Positions 16,571 through 29,285 of a stretch of DNA of 64,000 nucleotides are shown in pieces. The stretch comes from Massilia sp. R2A-15 (GTDB lineage Bacteria; Pseudomonadota; Gammaproteobacteria; Burkholderiales; Burkholderiaceae_D). The stretch is taken from assembly GCF_030704305.1 (NCBI RefSeq), contig NZ_CP131935.1, positions 4,402,001-4,466,000 of the forward strand. Direction: 5' to 3'. Position 1 is the stretch's first letter. Each line of letters begins with the position of its first letter. Below the pieces are notes generated by a model that saw only the letters and a list, made by a program, of their open reading frames with translations, was not told the DNA's origin and searched no databases. A program made the position numbers and the translations under genes.

Positions 16571-17432
16571 ATCACTAGTGCGGGAACTTATCGAGAAACG
16601 TTGTGTGATTCGAGTTGGATCGGGAATGTCGTGCCAAGCAACCGATCAAGATGGAAACCGCCCTCCTTCGTGGCCCGCCCTGCTTGAATCCCTCCGGACA
16701 ACAACGCTTCACGATGATGCTTCACTTCAGCTGACTGCCGAATTCATTGCCGATAAAAGATACCTGGACGCAGCCGAAATCATTCGCCTAAAAGGACGCT
16801 CAGCAGATTTTAACGCCAAGATAAAGAGCACATTTATCCAGAGAGACTACCAAGTCTCAGACGCCCATAAGCTTCTCGTTTCCATCGCTCCGAAGATCTT
16901 GGTGACGACGAATTATGACACCATAATTGAAGGCGCATTAATCAGCGAGTCCGGCCACAATTCCTTCACTCAATATGAGCACACTCGAGAAGGTTTGCTT
17001 GACGCTTTACGATCACCGACGCCCATACTAATAAAAATGCATGGCTGCGCGAAGCATCCGACTGAGATCGTCTTGTGTAGGTCCGATTACTTTAAACTTA
17101 GAAAAAAATATGGCAGTTTCTTCGAGCTAATATCCGCAGTGTACAAATTGAATACTGTTCTCTTTATCGGCTGCGGAATCGAAGATCCGGACATAAATCT
17201 TATTTTAGAAAACAATCAGGTTCAAGCAGATACTAACCATCCGAGTTACGCAATGGTCGGATCGATGTCATACGCGGCGAAAGTGAAAGATACGGTAAAG
17301 AGTCAATACAATATCGACTTAATAATTTACGAGCAAGCGCACGCCGACGACCACTCGAAATTTTCACAAAAACTAACAGAATTAGCGGATCAGGTAGAAC
17401 TTGCAAGGAAGAAATTCGGGCTGCCTTCTTGA
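16560..17432 (+). CDS. SIR2-family NAD-processing protein (candidate defence effector)
   Basis: 290 residues. SIR2-like Rossmann fold: RVGSGMSCQ (residues 18-26) is the nucleotide loop, VTTNYDTIIEG carries Asn118 and Asp120, and IKMHGCAKHP carries His161, the residues needed for NAD hydrolysis in Thoeris ThsA, DSR and related effectors. FIGCGIEDPDIN is the conserved C-terminal SIR2_2 motif. No extra sensor domain is attached, so sensing would have to come from the coupled ParA protein. AT-rich. It has no ribosome site of its own beyond the end of the ParA gene, supporting translational coupling. NAD depletion on infection is an inference from the family. Confidence 0.85.
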   Translation: MWPESLVRELIEKRCVIRVGSGMSCQATDQDGNRPPSWPALLESLRTTTLHDDASLQLTAEFIADKRYLDAAEIIRLKGRSADFNAKIKSTFIQRDYQVSDAHKLLVSIAPKILVTTNYDTIIEGALISESGHNSFTQYEHTREGLLDALRSPTPILIKMHGCAKHPTEIVLCRSDYFKLRKKYGSFFELISAVYKLNTVLFIGCGIEDPDINLILENNQVQADTNHPSYAMVGSMSYAAKVKDTVKSQYNIDLIIYEQAHADDHSKFSQKLTELADQVELARKKFGLPS

Positions 17433-17456
17433 AACCACTATTGACCGAAACACCGA

Positions 17457-18500
17457 TCAAACGCTCTTAACGAGATCGAGAACCTCTGGGTTCCGGCCGA
17501 ACGCGCTTATACGTTCGGACGGCAACCCCGCCCGGTCGCCGCTGTCCATCACGTATTGCGAAATCATCTCGGGCGAAGCGATCGTTCGCCCGTTTCCAGA
17601 GTAAGAGTAGTTCGTTCCCTTGCGCTCGAGTGGGATATGCTCTAGAAAACGATATTTTATTAGCAGACGCTTAAACTCGCCATGATCGACCATGCCGTCC
17701 AAACAATTTAGAAAGAGGATCGCCAGTTCAGCGGAAGAAAGTTGTGCTCGGAAAATATTCGCATACCTCTGTTGAATCTCGAGCGGCAAAATGGGCTCGT
17801 GGTGATCATCAATTATTCTTAGTGCTTGGTATAGGTTTCGAAAATAATGTCCCATGACACCATTATTTCTGTTCTGCAGGCTTTTGTATGCAGCAACTAT
17901 TTCGGCTGTGCTGGACAAATTGGTCAATCCAATGATTACCTCCCCGAAAACCGCCCTCCCGGAAGTAATAACATCGGGCAGGGGGGGCTGTCCTGAATTC
18001 CGCCGAATTACGTCCATTTGCGGCTGAGGGATCATTGACCGCGAAAAAACTAGTCCGTCAATAATTTTATGATGCAGCTCGATAAGGTTGAAAACGGTGT
18101 TTTCAACCGCCCGGACGGTCTGTGCTGCGGCGTTCCTCGTGTTTTCATCCTTCGTGTGCGATAGCTCGACGCGTTGCATCACAATTGTGACGATAACGCC
18201 AAAAAATGTGAGGAATGTAAATATCGGGTTAAGCACGCCGCCGAAAAAATCTCCGAAAGGTCCAAGTAGTTCGCCTAACGGCTTTTTGGTCGAAAGCGCG
18301 CTGCCGATTGCACTTGGAGCTGCACTTTCCCCGGATAACCCAAATGCGACGTCAATAACGAAGACCAAAATCGTTGCAATTCCGGCGAAGGCAAACAACC
18401 AAAAGAATGTTCGAATAACGTTTCGATGCTTCTTAAGCAACTCGACGCCGCCCTCGCTATCGATAAAAAGCCCCGCGAAGCGCTCATAGATCTTATTCAC
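17457..18500 (-). CDS. Putative phage abortive infection membrane protein (putAbiC type)
   Basis: 347 residues. GTG start with AAGGAA six to seven bases upstream. Two N-terminal membrane helices (about 28-52 and 85-108) are followed by a cytoplasmic domain with the features of the putAbiC family: VFNLIELHHKIIDG, GVMGHYFRNLYQALRIID, and IFRAQLSSAELAILFLNCL, ending with KYRFLEHIPL. Family members are linked to abortive infection, with unknown mechanism. It converges on the SIR2 gene with a 24-base gap and is equally AT-rich, so it belongs to the same acquired block. Confidence 0.75.
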   Translation of the reverse strand: MNKIYERFAGLFIDSEGGVELLKKHRNVIRTFFWLFAFAGIATILVFVIDVAFGLSGESAAPSAIGSALSTKKPLGELLGPFGDFFGGVLNPIFTFLTFFGVIVTIVMQRVELSHTKDENTRNAAAQTVRAVENTVFNLIELHHKIIDGLVFSRSMIPQPQMDVIRRNSGQPPLPDVITSGRAVFGEVIIGLTNLSSTAEIVAAYKSLQNRNNGVMGHYFRNLYQALRIIDDHHEPILPLEIQQRYANIFRAQLSSAELAILFLNCLDGMVDHGEFKRLLIKYRFLEHIPLERKGTNYSYSGNGRTIASPEMISQYVMDSGDRAGLPSERISAFGRNPEVLDLVKSV

Positions 18501-18601
18501 AGAATGTTCCTTGCTTTGGGTTCGATTGAAAATTCATCGCCGATTTCCGACTATCTTGCGTATGGGTCAAGCATTTCGTGGGATTATAGGATGCCACCAT
18601 T

Positions 18602-18873
18602 AAAAAAGGCATCCGAGGCTGTCTTTTTTGTGCTTGCGCGACGCTTACCGCTTGTGGCGCAGCTTGGCGATTGTGGCCAGCTGGGCGAGGCGGTTGCCAG
18701 CTCAGCCTGCGCTTTCGCGTAGTCGATCTTCAAGTCCTTGTTGACCTTCAGCTCTTCGGCCATCTTCTTGGCTTCCAGCGGTTTTGCTTCGTCAAGGTCA
18801 TGCCCGCGAATCGCGGTATCGGCCGAGGTGATGGCGACGGGTCGGTCAAGTCATCCGCCGGCATGTATACGGC
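18602..18873 (-). pseudogene. Decayed, internally deleted copy of atpD-atpC 3' region
   Basis: 18641-18824 matches the 3' end of atpC (20161-20345) with about six differences over ~185 bases, one of them a single-base deletion near 18689 that shifts the frame. The atpC terminator is also copied, with a damaged stem, at 18602-18630. At a shared GGCC the sequence switches to an atpD internal segment (matching about 21061-21115; copy 18821-18873), so roughly 700 bases of atpC/atpD are missing. No start codon or intact frame remains. It lies exactly between the AT-rich island and the M28 gene. Confidence 0.85.
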
Positions 18874-18881
18874 CCGTATCC

Positions 18882-19982
18882 CTATTTCAAGTTGCGCTGG
18901 TTCCAGATTTTCAGGTAATCGGCCGCCTTGGGATTGGCCGTGTCCCATGCGGGCGCCTTCGGATTATTGGCGATCATCGAGATGCCCAGCGCCATGGCGC
19001 GGTCGACCGCCGCCATGTTGTCGTAGTCGATCTTGTCGGCGTGGTCGGTGGCGCGATGATAGTCCGGGTAGCTGTAGGCGACGCTGACGGTATGCGACGG
19101 GATGCCGTGGTTGGCCAGCGCCTGGTTGTCGCTGAGGGCGAAATACCTGTCGCTGTTGACCGGGTGCTTCCAGATCCGGATGCCGGTCTGCTCGCCGGCC
19201 TGGCGGAGGATGGCGCCAACTTCGGAAAAATCGAAGCCGGTCACGCCGGCCGAGAGCTTCTGCTCGCCCTCGTCATCGTCGGTCCGGCCAACCTGTTCGA
19301 GATTGATGCCGGCGACGGTGCGCTCGACCGGCACCAGCGGATGGGCGCCGTAATAGCGCGAACCGACCATTCCATGTTCCTCACCGAATACGGTCATGAA
19401 GACGATGCTGCGCTTCGGGCGCACCGGCTGCGCGGCGAAGGCGCTGGCCAGCTCGATCACCGACACGGTGCCGCTGCCGTCGTCGTTGGCGCCGTTGTAG
19501 ATCTGGTCGCCGCTGCCCGGGCGGGTACCGAGGTGGTCGTAGTGCGCGGTGACCAGGATGTAGGTATCGCGCAGGACCGGGTCGGAGCCGCGCAGAATGC
19601 CGACGACGTTACGCACCTTCACCGGCGCGGCGTCGGGGGCCGGCGGATTCTTGTGGCGGCGGGGGTTGATCAGGTTCCAGTCGGCGGTCTGGAAATAGCC
19701 GTCGTCACCCAGCGGCTCGAGGCCGGCGCGGCGGAACTGGGCGGCGATGTAATCGGCGGCGAGGTCCAGCCCCGGCGACGGCGTGCCGCGTCCGCCGAGC
19801 TCATCGGACGCCAGGTAGGTCAGGTGCGTGCGCATGGTGTCGGCGGAGATATGGCCGAGCAGGCGGACCGTGTCGGGCGGCAGCGGCGCCGGGGTTGCGG
19901 CGTGCGCCATCGACGGCGTGCAAAGGGCGATCGCGGCGGCGGACAGGATGGCGCGCAGGGGAATGAGGCGAAGTACGGTCAT
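18882..19982 (-). CDS. M28-family metallopeptidase, exported
   Basis: 366 residues from ATG 19982, which begins a good signal peptide (LRAILSAAAIALCTPSMAHA). Two-zinc aminopeptidase motifs: VTAHYDHLG, NGANDDGSGT, FGEEHGMVGS and YHRATDHADKID provide the His/Asp/Glu ligands. A periplasmic or secreted aminopeptidase; the specificity is unknown. It sits between the real atpC and the decayed atpDC copy, so it probably came in or moved with the duplication. Confidence 0.88.
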   Translation of the reverse strand: MTVLRLIPLRAILSAAAIALCTPSMAHAATPAPLPPDTVRLLGHISADTMRTHLTYLASDELGGRGTPSPGLDLAADYIAAQFRRAGLEPLGDDGYFQTADWNLINPRRHKNPPAPDAAPVKVRNVVGILRGSDPVLRDTYILVTAHYDHLGTRPGSGDQIYNGANDDGSGTVSVIELASAFAAQPVRPKRSIVFMTVFGEEHGMVGSRYYGAHPLVPVERTVAGINLEQVGRTDDDEGEQKLSAGVTGFDFSEVGAILRQAGEQTGIRIWKHPVNSDRYFALSDNQALANHGIPSHTVSVAYSYPDYHRATDHADKIDYDNMAAVDRAMALGISMIANNPKAPAWDTANPKAADYLKIWNQRNLK

Positions 19983-20118
19983 GGGTGCTTGCGCCCGGCA
20001 AGGGACGCCCCTCTCCAGAAGTTGTTTAAAGGGAATGATTGCGCCCGAGTATCGCTGATCTTGCGATGCAAGTAAAGCCTGGGCCGCCGTACCCGCCCCC
20101 GGCGTCGACGCCAACAAT

Positions 20119-20149
20119 GAAAAAAGGCAGCCGAGGCTGCCTTTTTTTT
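20119..20149 (-). terminator. atp operon terminator
   Basis: GGCAGC / GCTGCC stem with a CGAG loop, flanked by an A run on the left and eight T on the right, so it can work in both directions. It follows the atpC stop by about 16 bases. A mutated copy exists at 18602-18630. Confidence 0.9.
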
Positions 20150-20164
20150 GTGCATGCGCGACGC

Positions 20165-20587
20165 TTACCGCTTGTGGCGGAGCTTGGCGATTGCGGCCAG
20201 CTGGGCGATGGCGGTTGCCAGCTCAGCCTGCGCTTTCGCGTAGTCGATCTTCGAGTCCTTGTTGACCATCAGCTCTTCGGCCATCTTCTTGGCTTCCAGC
20301 GCTTTTGCTTCGTCAAGGTCATGCCCGCGAATCGCGGTATCGGCCAGGACCGTCACCGCGTTCGGCTGCACTTCCAGGAGGCCGCCCGCGACGAAGACGA
20401 ACTCTTCTTCTTCGCGGCCAACTACCTTGATCCGTACAGCACCCGGCTTGATGCGCGTGATCAGCGGGGTGTGCTTGGGATAGATCCCCAGCTCACCCGC
20501 TTCACCCGGCAACGCGACGAACTCGGCTTCGCCCGAAAAAATCAGGGACTCTGCCGATACAACGTCAACGTGAATAGTGTTTGCCAT
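20165..20587 (-). CDS. atpC: ATP synthase F1 subunit epsilon
   Basis: 140 residues. N-terminal beta sandwich ([50 protein letters not shown]) and a C-terminal helical hairpin. The subunit couples gamma to the c-ring and inhibits ATP hydrolysis. Last gene of the atp operon. Confidence 0.97.
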   Translation of the reverse strand: MANTIHVDVVSAESLIFSGEAEFVALPGEAGELGIYPKHTPLITRIKPGAVRIKVVGREEEEFVFVAGGLLEVQPNAVTVLADTAIRGHDLDEAKALEAKKMAEELMVNKDSKIDYAKAQAELATAIAQLAAIAKLRHKR

Positions 20588-20617
20588 GTGTTGTCCTATC
20601 GCTGTGAAGGAGCCGAA

Positions 20618-22051
<1,434 letters not shown>

Positions 22052-22927
22052 TTAGACCGCTGCCGCACCGGCGACGATCTCGGAGAGTTCTTTGGTAATC
22101 GCTGCCTGGCGGGTCTTGTTGTAGACCAGCTTCAGCTCGCCGATGACGCTGCCGGCGTTGTCGCTCGCCGCTTTCATCGCGACCATGCGCGCCGACTGCT
22201 CAGATGCCAGGTTTTCCGCCACTGCCTGGTACACCAGCGCCTCGACGTAACGCACCAGCAATTCGTCGATCACGGTTTGCGCTTCCGGCTCGTAGATGTA
22301 ATCCCACGAGTGGTTACCCTTGTCGCCTTCGAGCTTGGCGGCCGGCAGCGGCAGCAACTGCTCCACCATCGGCTCCTGCTTCATCGTGTTGACGAACTTG
22401 GTGTAGCACAGGTAGACGGCGTCGAGCTTGCCTTCCTGGAATTCGTCGAGCATGACCTTGACCGGCCCGATCAACTTTTCCAGGTGCGGCGTGTCGCCAA
22501 TCTGGATCGCATGCGACACGACCTTGATGCCCACCCGATTCAAGAAACCCAAACCCTTGTTGCCAATGGCAACTGCTTCAATCTTGTTGCCAGCTGCTTC
22601 CAGCTCGCGTGTTTTCTGCGTGACCATCCGCAGCACGTTGGTGTTCATGCCGCCGCACAGACCTTTGTCGGTGGTGACGATGATGAAGCCGACGGCTTTC
22701 GCTTCCGTGCCCTTGGCTTGCGCCATGAACGGATGCGTGTATTCCGGATTGGCACTGGCCAGATTGGCGGCGATATTCCGAATCTTGTCACTGTAGGGAC
22801 GGGCGGCCCGCATGCGATCCTGCGCCTTGCGCATTTTCGACGCGGCGACCATTTCCATCGCCTTGGTGATCTTCTTCGTATTCTCTACGCTCTTGATCTT
22901 GCCTCGTATCTCTTTGCCTGCTGCCAT
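22052..22927 (-). CDS. atpG: ATP synthase F1 subunit gamma
   Basis: 291 residues. N-terminal coiled-coil helix ([22 protein letters not shown]), [10 protein letters not shown] core, and the C-terminal helix ending [16 protein letters not shown] that forms the rotor shaft. Family length. Confidence 0.97.
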   Translation of the reverse strand: MAAGKEIRGKIKSVENTKKITKAMEMVAASKMRKAQDRMRAARPYSDKIRNIAANLASANPEYTHPFMAQAKGTEAKAVGFIIVTTDKGLCGGMNTNVLRMVTQKTRELEAAGNKIEAVAIGNKGLGFLNRVGIKVVSHAIQIGDTPHLEKLIGPVKVMLDEFQEGKLDAVYLCYTKFVNTMKQEPMVEQLLPLPAAKLEGDKGNHSWDYIYEPEAQTVIDELLVRYVEALVYQAVAENLASEQSARMVAMKAASDNAGSVIGELKLVYNKTRQAAITKELSEIVAGAAAV

Positions 22928-22984
22928 GAGTCCTTACTCCTTGTGCGCTTTCGGGCGCCGCGTCACCGCGGCGCCGTCAGACTA

Positions 22985-24526
<1,542 letters not shown>

Positions 24527-24588
24527 GCTAACTCCTAATAGTTTCTTGATGCGTAGGGCAAGAGGCGGGGCGCCGGTGTGTGCGAGCG

Positions 24589-25122
24589 TTACGACGCCAG
24601 CGCAACATTCATCTGTTGCAGCTTGGCGCGTACCGAGGTATCGAGCACTTCATCACCGACGACCACGCGCACACCACCGATCAGCGATGGATCCACTGTC
24701 ACCGTTGGGTTGAGCTTGCGGCCAAATTTCTTTTCCAGTGTCGAGACCAGTTGCGCAACCTGGTCGCTCGACATGTCGAACGCGCTGATGATGCTGGCGT
24801 CGGCAGCGCCTTCCTGGGCGTTTTTCAGCACAGCGAATTGCGCGGCGATCTCAGGCAGCAGCGCGACGCGGCCGTTTTCGATCAGCATGGCGATGAAGTT
24901 CTTGCCTTCAGCGCCCAGCGGCGACTTGACCAGCGAAGCGAACGTGTCGTTGACCTGAGCCGGCGTCACGTTCGGATTGCGGGCGAAGGCCTGCACATCC
25001 TGGTTGACACCGATGTTGCCCAGTTCGGACACGAGGCCGGACCACGCTGCCATGTCGCCGGTTTGGGCGACGCGGAACAGCGCTTCGGCGTAGGGACGGG
25101 CGACGGTTGCGAGTTCTGCCAT
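24589..25122 (-). CDS. atpH: ATP synthase F1 subunit delta
   Basis: 177 residues. The OSCP/delta pattern: [14 protein letters not shown] at the N-terminus and the C-terminal [21 protein letters not shown]. It joins F1 to the peripheral stalk. It starts two bases after the atpF stop. Confidence 0.96.
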   Translation of the reverse strand: MAELATVARPYAEALFRVAQTGDMAAWSGLVSELGNIGVNQDVQAFARNPNVTPAQVNDTFASLVKSPLGAEGKNFIAMLIENGRVALLPEIAAQFAVLKNAQEGAADASIISAFDMSSDQVAQLVSTLEKKFGRKLNPTVTVDPSLIGGVRVVVGDEVLDTSVRAKLQQMNVALAS

Positions 25123-25124
25123 GA

Positions 25125-25595
25125 TTACAGCTCGGTTGCCAGTTGCGACAGCAGGTCGGCGTGGGCCGATGCGTTCACTTCGCGCTTGAGGATCTGCTCG
25201 GCGCCCTTGACGGCCAGGCCGGCAACTTGCGCACGCAGTTCTTCGCGGGCCTTGGTCACTTGCTGCTCGGCGTCGGCCTTGGCTTGCGCCACGATGCGGG
25301 CGGCTTCAGCGTTGGCGTTGGCCTTGATCTCGTCGGCGACCATCTGCGCGCGCTTTTCAGCGTCGGCGATGCGCTTCTGGCCTTCGTCGCGGGCGCCAGC
25401 CAGTTCGGCTTGCACACGCTTCTCGGCAGCTGCCATGGCCAGTTTGCCCTGGTCGGCGGCGGCGAGGCCTTCGGCGATTTTCTTCGCGCGGGCATCGAGT
25501 GCGCCCATGATCGGCGGCCACACGAATTTGGCGATCGAAAATGCCAGGATCAGGAAGACGATCGCCTGGACGAACATTGTCGAATTTAAATTCAC
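25125..25595 (-). CDS. atpF: ATP synthase Fo subunit b (GTG start)
   Basis: 156 residues. One N-terminal membrane helix ([21 protein letters not shown]) and a long charged coiled coil, the peripheral stalk dimer. The start is GTG 25595 with AAGGAA eight bases upstream; the first ATG is six codons in and would cut the membrane segment. Confidence 0.95.
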   Translation of the reverse strand: MNLNSTMFVQAIVFLILAFSIAKFVWPPIMGALDARAKKIAEGLAAADQGKLAMAAAEKRVQAELAGARDEGQKRIADAEKRAQMVADEIKANANAEAARIVAQAKADAEQQVTKAREELRAQVAGLAVKGAEQILKREVNASAHADLLSQLATEL

Positions 25596-25668
25596 AGCAT
25601 TTTCCTTCTCAGAATGACGTATGCCGGGCCCCGCGCAAACGCAAAGCCCGGCTATTGAGAACTACCGC

Positions 25669-25929
<261 letters not shown>

Positions 25930-25977
25930 TCAAAAAAGTAAAACGTTAAAATAAAAACTACGACCTACAATTAAAAC

Positions 25978-26862
25978 TTAGTGCCCTTCATGCGCCTGGC
26001 CGATATACACCAGCGTCAGCATCATGAAAATGAACGCTTGCAGAGGCACGATCAGCAGGTGGAACAGCGCCCAGCCCGTGCCGAGGAGAACATGCAGGCC
26101 GGCCAGTGCGACGCTCTGGGTGGTGAAACCGACCCAGGTAGCGCCCAGCAGCGCGATCAGCAGGAACAGCAGTTCGCCGGCAAACATGTTGCCGAACAGT
26201 CGCATCGACAGCGAAACGGTCTTGGCCGCGTATTCGATCAGGTTCAGGCCGAAGTTGAAGATCCACAGCGCAGGGTGCTTGCCGAACGGTGCGGTGAACA
26301 GCTCGTGCACGAAGCCGCCGCCGCCCTTGATCTTGATGCCGTAGTAAATCATGCAGGCGAACACCACCAGGCCCATGCCGAAGGTGCCGTTCAGGTCGGC
26401 GGTCGGCACGACGCGGAAGAACGGACCGTGGCCTTCGGCGTTGTGGATGCCCATCTTGTCGAAGATCCAGGCGAAAGTATCGACCGGCAGGAAGTCCATC
26501 GAGTTCATCAGGATGACCCAGACCAGCACGGTCAGCGCCAGCGGGGCGATGAAGCTGCGGTCGCCGTGGACGATGGCCTTCGACTGGTCTTCCACCAGCT
26601 CGACCAGCGCTTCGACAGCCGCCTGGAAGCGGGTCGGCACGCCGGAGGTGGCGCGGGTAGCGGCCGCGCGCAGCAGGAAGAAGGCGACGATCGCCATCAG
26701 CACCGACCACAGGATGGTGTCGTAGTTGATGACGTGGAAATCGATGATGCCAGGCTGGGGCGCCGAACGCAGGTGTCCCAGGTGGTGGGTGATGTATTGC
26801 CCTGCAGTGAGCGTATGCTCGGCTGCCGGGTGTGCTGCTGCCGCCACGGTTTCAGTAGTCAT
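25978..26862 (-). CDS. atpB: ATP synthase Fo subunit a
   Basis: 294 residues, five or six membrane helices. The essential arginine is in [17 protein letters not shown]. The final helix is [21 protein letters not shown]. It forms the proton half-channels. It follows atpI with a two-base gap. Confidence 0.97.
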   Translation of the reverse strand: MTTETVAAAAHPAAEHTLTAGQYITHHLGHLRSAPQPGIIDFHVINYDTILWSVLMAIVAFFLLRAAATRATSGVPTRFQAAVEALVELVEDQSKAIVHGDRSFIAPLALTVLVWVILMNSMDFLPVDTFAWIFDKMGIHNAEGHGPFFRVVPTADLNGTFGMGLVVFACMIYYGIKIKGGGGFVHELFTAPFGKHPALWIFNFGLNLIEYAAKTVSLSMRLFGNMFAGELLFLLIALLGATWVGFTTQSVALAGLHVLLGTGWALFHLLIVPLQAFIFMMLTLVYIGQAHEGH

Positions 26863-26864
26863 GT

Positions 26865-27203
26865 CTAGCGCCTAAACAATAAGATGATGTAACTTTTCAG
26901 TGCCACGATGAAGCCGCAAATCAGTGCGAGCCAGTTCAAATCGCGGTACAGCCATGCGGTCGCGCCAAGCAGCGCCACCGTCAATGCAATCTTGATAAAT
27001 TCACCGATCATGAACGTCATCGGGTTCGCGCCACCGGGTTTCTGGGCGTTGGCGAACAGGCGCAACGCGAACAGACCGTTAGGAACGACACAGCAAAACC
27101 CACCCAGCATTGCGGAAAACATCGCAGGCCAGCCCGCCAGCAGCCAGGCGATTACGCCAGCGACTACTGTTGCCATCAATTGCAGGGAAACTATGCGCAA
27201 CAT
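26865..27203 (-). CDS. atpI: ATP synthase subunit I
   Basis: 112 residues, four hydrophobic helices, with the [15 protein letters not shown] and [11 protein letters not shown] of the AtpI family, a c-ring assembly factor or Mg2+ carrier. First gene of the operon, just downstream of the mapped promoter. Confidence 0.92.
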   Translation of the reverse strand: MLRIVSLQLMATVVAGVIAWLLAGWPAMFSAMLGGFCCVVPNGLFALRLFANAQKPGGANPMTFMIGEFIKIALTVALLGATAWLYRDLNWLALICGFIVALKSYIILLFRR

Positions 27204-27268
27204 TTTTTGTTCTTTTTTCAGCGTAAAAAAGCTGTGTCGCGTGTGGTGGAATTGCGTGAATCAGCGGG

Positions 27269-27297
27269 ATTATAAGGTTTATGCAGATACGCGTCAA
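27269..27297 (-). promoter_or_regulatory. Sigma70 promoter of the atp operon
   Basis: On the minus strand TTGACG (27297-27292), a 17-base spacer and a perfect TATAAT (27274-27269). The leader to atpI is about 60 bases. Confidence 0.85.
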
Positions 27298-27429
27298 ACG
27301 TTGACGCACTTAAAAGATGCGTAAAAGACCTCGAAAACCACGCTTGTTCCGTTGCGGTGCGAGCAAGATTGTGTAATCTGGCGGAAAGGCGGAAACTTGC
27401 CTGGGGTCAATGACTTAAAGATGAAAAAT

Positions 27430-27456
27430 GGGGTCGGGTCCGCAGGACCAGACCCC
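27430..27456. repeat. Single copy of the 27-bp palindromic element
   Basis: One core with one change from the common form (CAGG to CGGG), located just beyond the parB stop. The rest of the 290-base gap between parB and atpI holds the atp promoter. Confidence 0.8.
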
Positions 27457-27493
27457 GATGCTCAATGCGGCGCCGGCTCGGCCGCGTTTTGAT

Positions 27494-28378
27494 TTACGCG
27501 CGCAGGCGGGCCAGCACGCCGTCCAGGATGTCGAGGTCGGCAAAATCGATGATCATCTGGCCACGTCCCTTGGCGCCCATCTTGAACAGCACCGGCGTGG
27601 CCAGCTTGTCCGACAGCTCTTCCTCCAGGCGCACGATGTCGCCCGATTTTTCCTTGCTGCGCGGCACGGCCGGGTTGGCGGCCTCTTCCATCGTGCGCGT
27701 TACCAGCTTTTCCGTCTCGCGTACCGACAGGCGTTTCGCCACCACCTGGCTGGCCAGGCTGATCTGCGTCGCCGCATCGACCGCCAGCAGCGCGCGCGCG
27801 TGGCCCATGTCGATGTCGCCGGCCATCAGCATGGTCTGCACCGGCTGCGCAAGGTTCATCAGGCGCAGCAGGTTCGACACCGCCGAACGCGAACGGCCCA
27901 CCGCGTGCGCGGCCTGCTCGTGGGTGAAATGGAAATCGTCGATCAGGCGGTGGATGCCCTGCGCCTCTTCCAGCGGATTGAGGTCTTCGCGCTGGATATT
28001 CTCGATCAGCGCCATCGCCGCGGCGGCCTGGTCGTCCACGTCGCGCACCAGCACCGGGATCTGCTCAAGGCCCGCCAGCTGCGCCGCGCGGAAACGGCGT
28101 TCGCCGGCGATGATTTCGTAGCGCATCACGCTGCCGTCGTTGCCGACCGGGCGCACCAGCACCGGCTGCATGATGCCCTGGCTCTTGATCGACGCGGCCA
28201 GTTCGTTCAGCGCGCCTTCGTCCATGCGGGTGCGCGGCTGGTATTTACCGGCCTGCAGCTGCGTCACCGGCAGCGAGGACGGCGCGCCGGCGTCGGCCGG
28301 CTGCTGGGTGAAATCGCCGTCGCCGCCGAGCAGCGCTTCGAGGCCGCGGCCGAGGCCCTTGAGTTTTTTGGTTGCCAT
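27494..28378 (-). CDS. parB: Chromosome partitioning protein ParB
   Basis: 294 residues. N-terminal KGLGRGLEALLG that stimulates ParA, box II-type GERRFRAAQLAGL (CTPase motif), ENIQREDLNPLEEA, and the HTH THEQAAHAVGRSRSAVSNLLRL. It loads at parS as a CTP clamp; two matching parS sites lie 3.6 kb upstream (31970, 32009). It starts 22 bases after parA. Confidence 0.96.
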   Translation of the reverse strand: MATKKLKGLGRGLEALLGGDGDFTQQPADAGAPSSLPVTQLQAGKYQPRTRMDEGALNELAASIKSQGIMQPVLVRPVGNDGSVMRYEIIAGERRFRAAQLAGLEQIPVLVRDVDDQAAAAMALIENIQREDLNPLEEAQGIHRLIDDFHFTHEQAAHAVGRSRSAVSNLLRLMNLAQPVQTMLMAGDIDMGHARALLAVDAATQISLASQVVAKRLSVRETEKLVTRTMEEAANPAVPRSKEKSGDIVRLEEELSDKLATPVLFKMGAKGRGQMIIDFADLDILDGVLARLRA

Positions 28379-28400
28379 GTTTCGTGTTTCTCTCTATTGA

Positions 28401-29171
28401 TTACATTGTCTTGATGCGCTGGACCATCTCGGCGCCGAAGGCGACATACGCCTGCGCGCCTTTCGAGGACGGATCGAACACAACGCCAGGCACGCCGTAC
28501 GACGGCGCTTCCGCCAGTCGCACGTTGCGCGGGATGATGGTCTTGAATACCTTGTCGCCGAAATGCTGCTCGAGCTGGGCCGACACCTGCTGCGACAGCG
28601 TCATGCGCGGATCGAACATCACCCGCAGCAGGCCGATGATCTTCAGGTCGTGGTTCAGGTTCGCGTGCACCTTCTTGATCGTGTTGACCAGGTCGGACAG
28701 GCCTTCGAGGGCGTAGTACTCGCACTGCATCGGGATGATCACGCCGTGCGCGGCGCACAGGCCGTTGAGCGTGAGCATCGACAGCGCGGGCGGGCAGTCG
28801 ACCAGGATGAAGTCGTACTCCGCGTCGACCACGGCCAGCGCATCCTTCAGGCGCCGCTCGCGCTGCTCGAGTTCCACCATCTCGACTTCGGCGCCGGCCA
28901 GCTCGCGGTTCGACGGCAGCACGTCGAAGCGGCCCGACTCGGAACGCTGGCGCGCCGCGTTGACGTCGGCCTCGCCCAGCAGCACTTCATACGTCGACGC
29001 TTCCAGGCCGGCCTTGTTGATGCCGGCGCCCATCGTCGCATTGCCCTGCGGGTCCAGGTCCACCAGCAACACCCGCTGATCCAGCTTCGCCAGCCCCGCC
29101 GCCAGGTTGACGCTGGTAGTGGTCTTGCCTACTCCGCCCTTCTGGTTTGCTACGCAAAATATTTTGGCCAT
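28401..29171 (-). CDS. parA: Chromosome partitioning ATPase ParA
   Basis: 256 residues. Deviant Walker A NQKGGVGKTT, Walker A' LVDLDPQGN, and FILVDCPPALSMLTLN. A typical chromosomal (Soj-type) ParA without an N-terminal HTH. It forms the par operon with parB and is the housekeeping paralogue of the 15509-16570 gene, from which it differs strongly in length and base composition. Confidence 0.96.
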   Translation of the reverse strand: MAKIFCVANQKGGVGKTTTSVNLAAGLAKLDQRVLLVDLDPQGNATMGAGINKAGLEASTYEVLLGEADVNAARQRSESGRFDVLPSNRELAGAEVEMVELEQRERRLKDALAVVDAEYDFILVDCPPALSMLTLNGLCAAHGVIIPMQCEYYALEGLSDLVNTIKKVHANLNHDLKIIGLLRVMFDPRMTLSQQVSAQLEQHFGDKVFKTIIPRNVRLAEAPSYGVPGVVFDPSSKGAQAYVAFGAEMVQRIKTM

Positions 29172-29194
29172 GTATGTTCTTATAGTCGACGCAA

Positions 29195-29285
29195 GGAATT
29201 CGATTTATACCATTCATACTATCTAAATCGTATAAACGATTTATTCGGTATATCTGGTATAAACCATTTATACGGTTTATATGAT
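29195..29285. repeat. AT-rich degenerate repeat block between rsmG and parA
   Basis: About 90 bases of repeated TATACC/GGTATA and ATTTATAC-like units with several short inverted repeats, for example GGTATA next to TATACC. It contrasts with the GC-rich surroundings. It is the only spacer in the mnmG-rsmG-parA-parB run and likely carries the parAB promoter. Confidence 0.5.

Noticed and set aside
24580..25617. 345-codon plus-strand frame opposite atpH/atpF
   Set aside because: Shadow of the ATP synthase genes, with repeated Ala/Ser/Arg composition.
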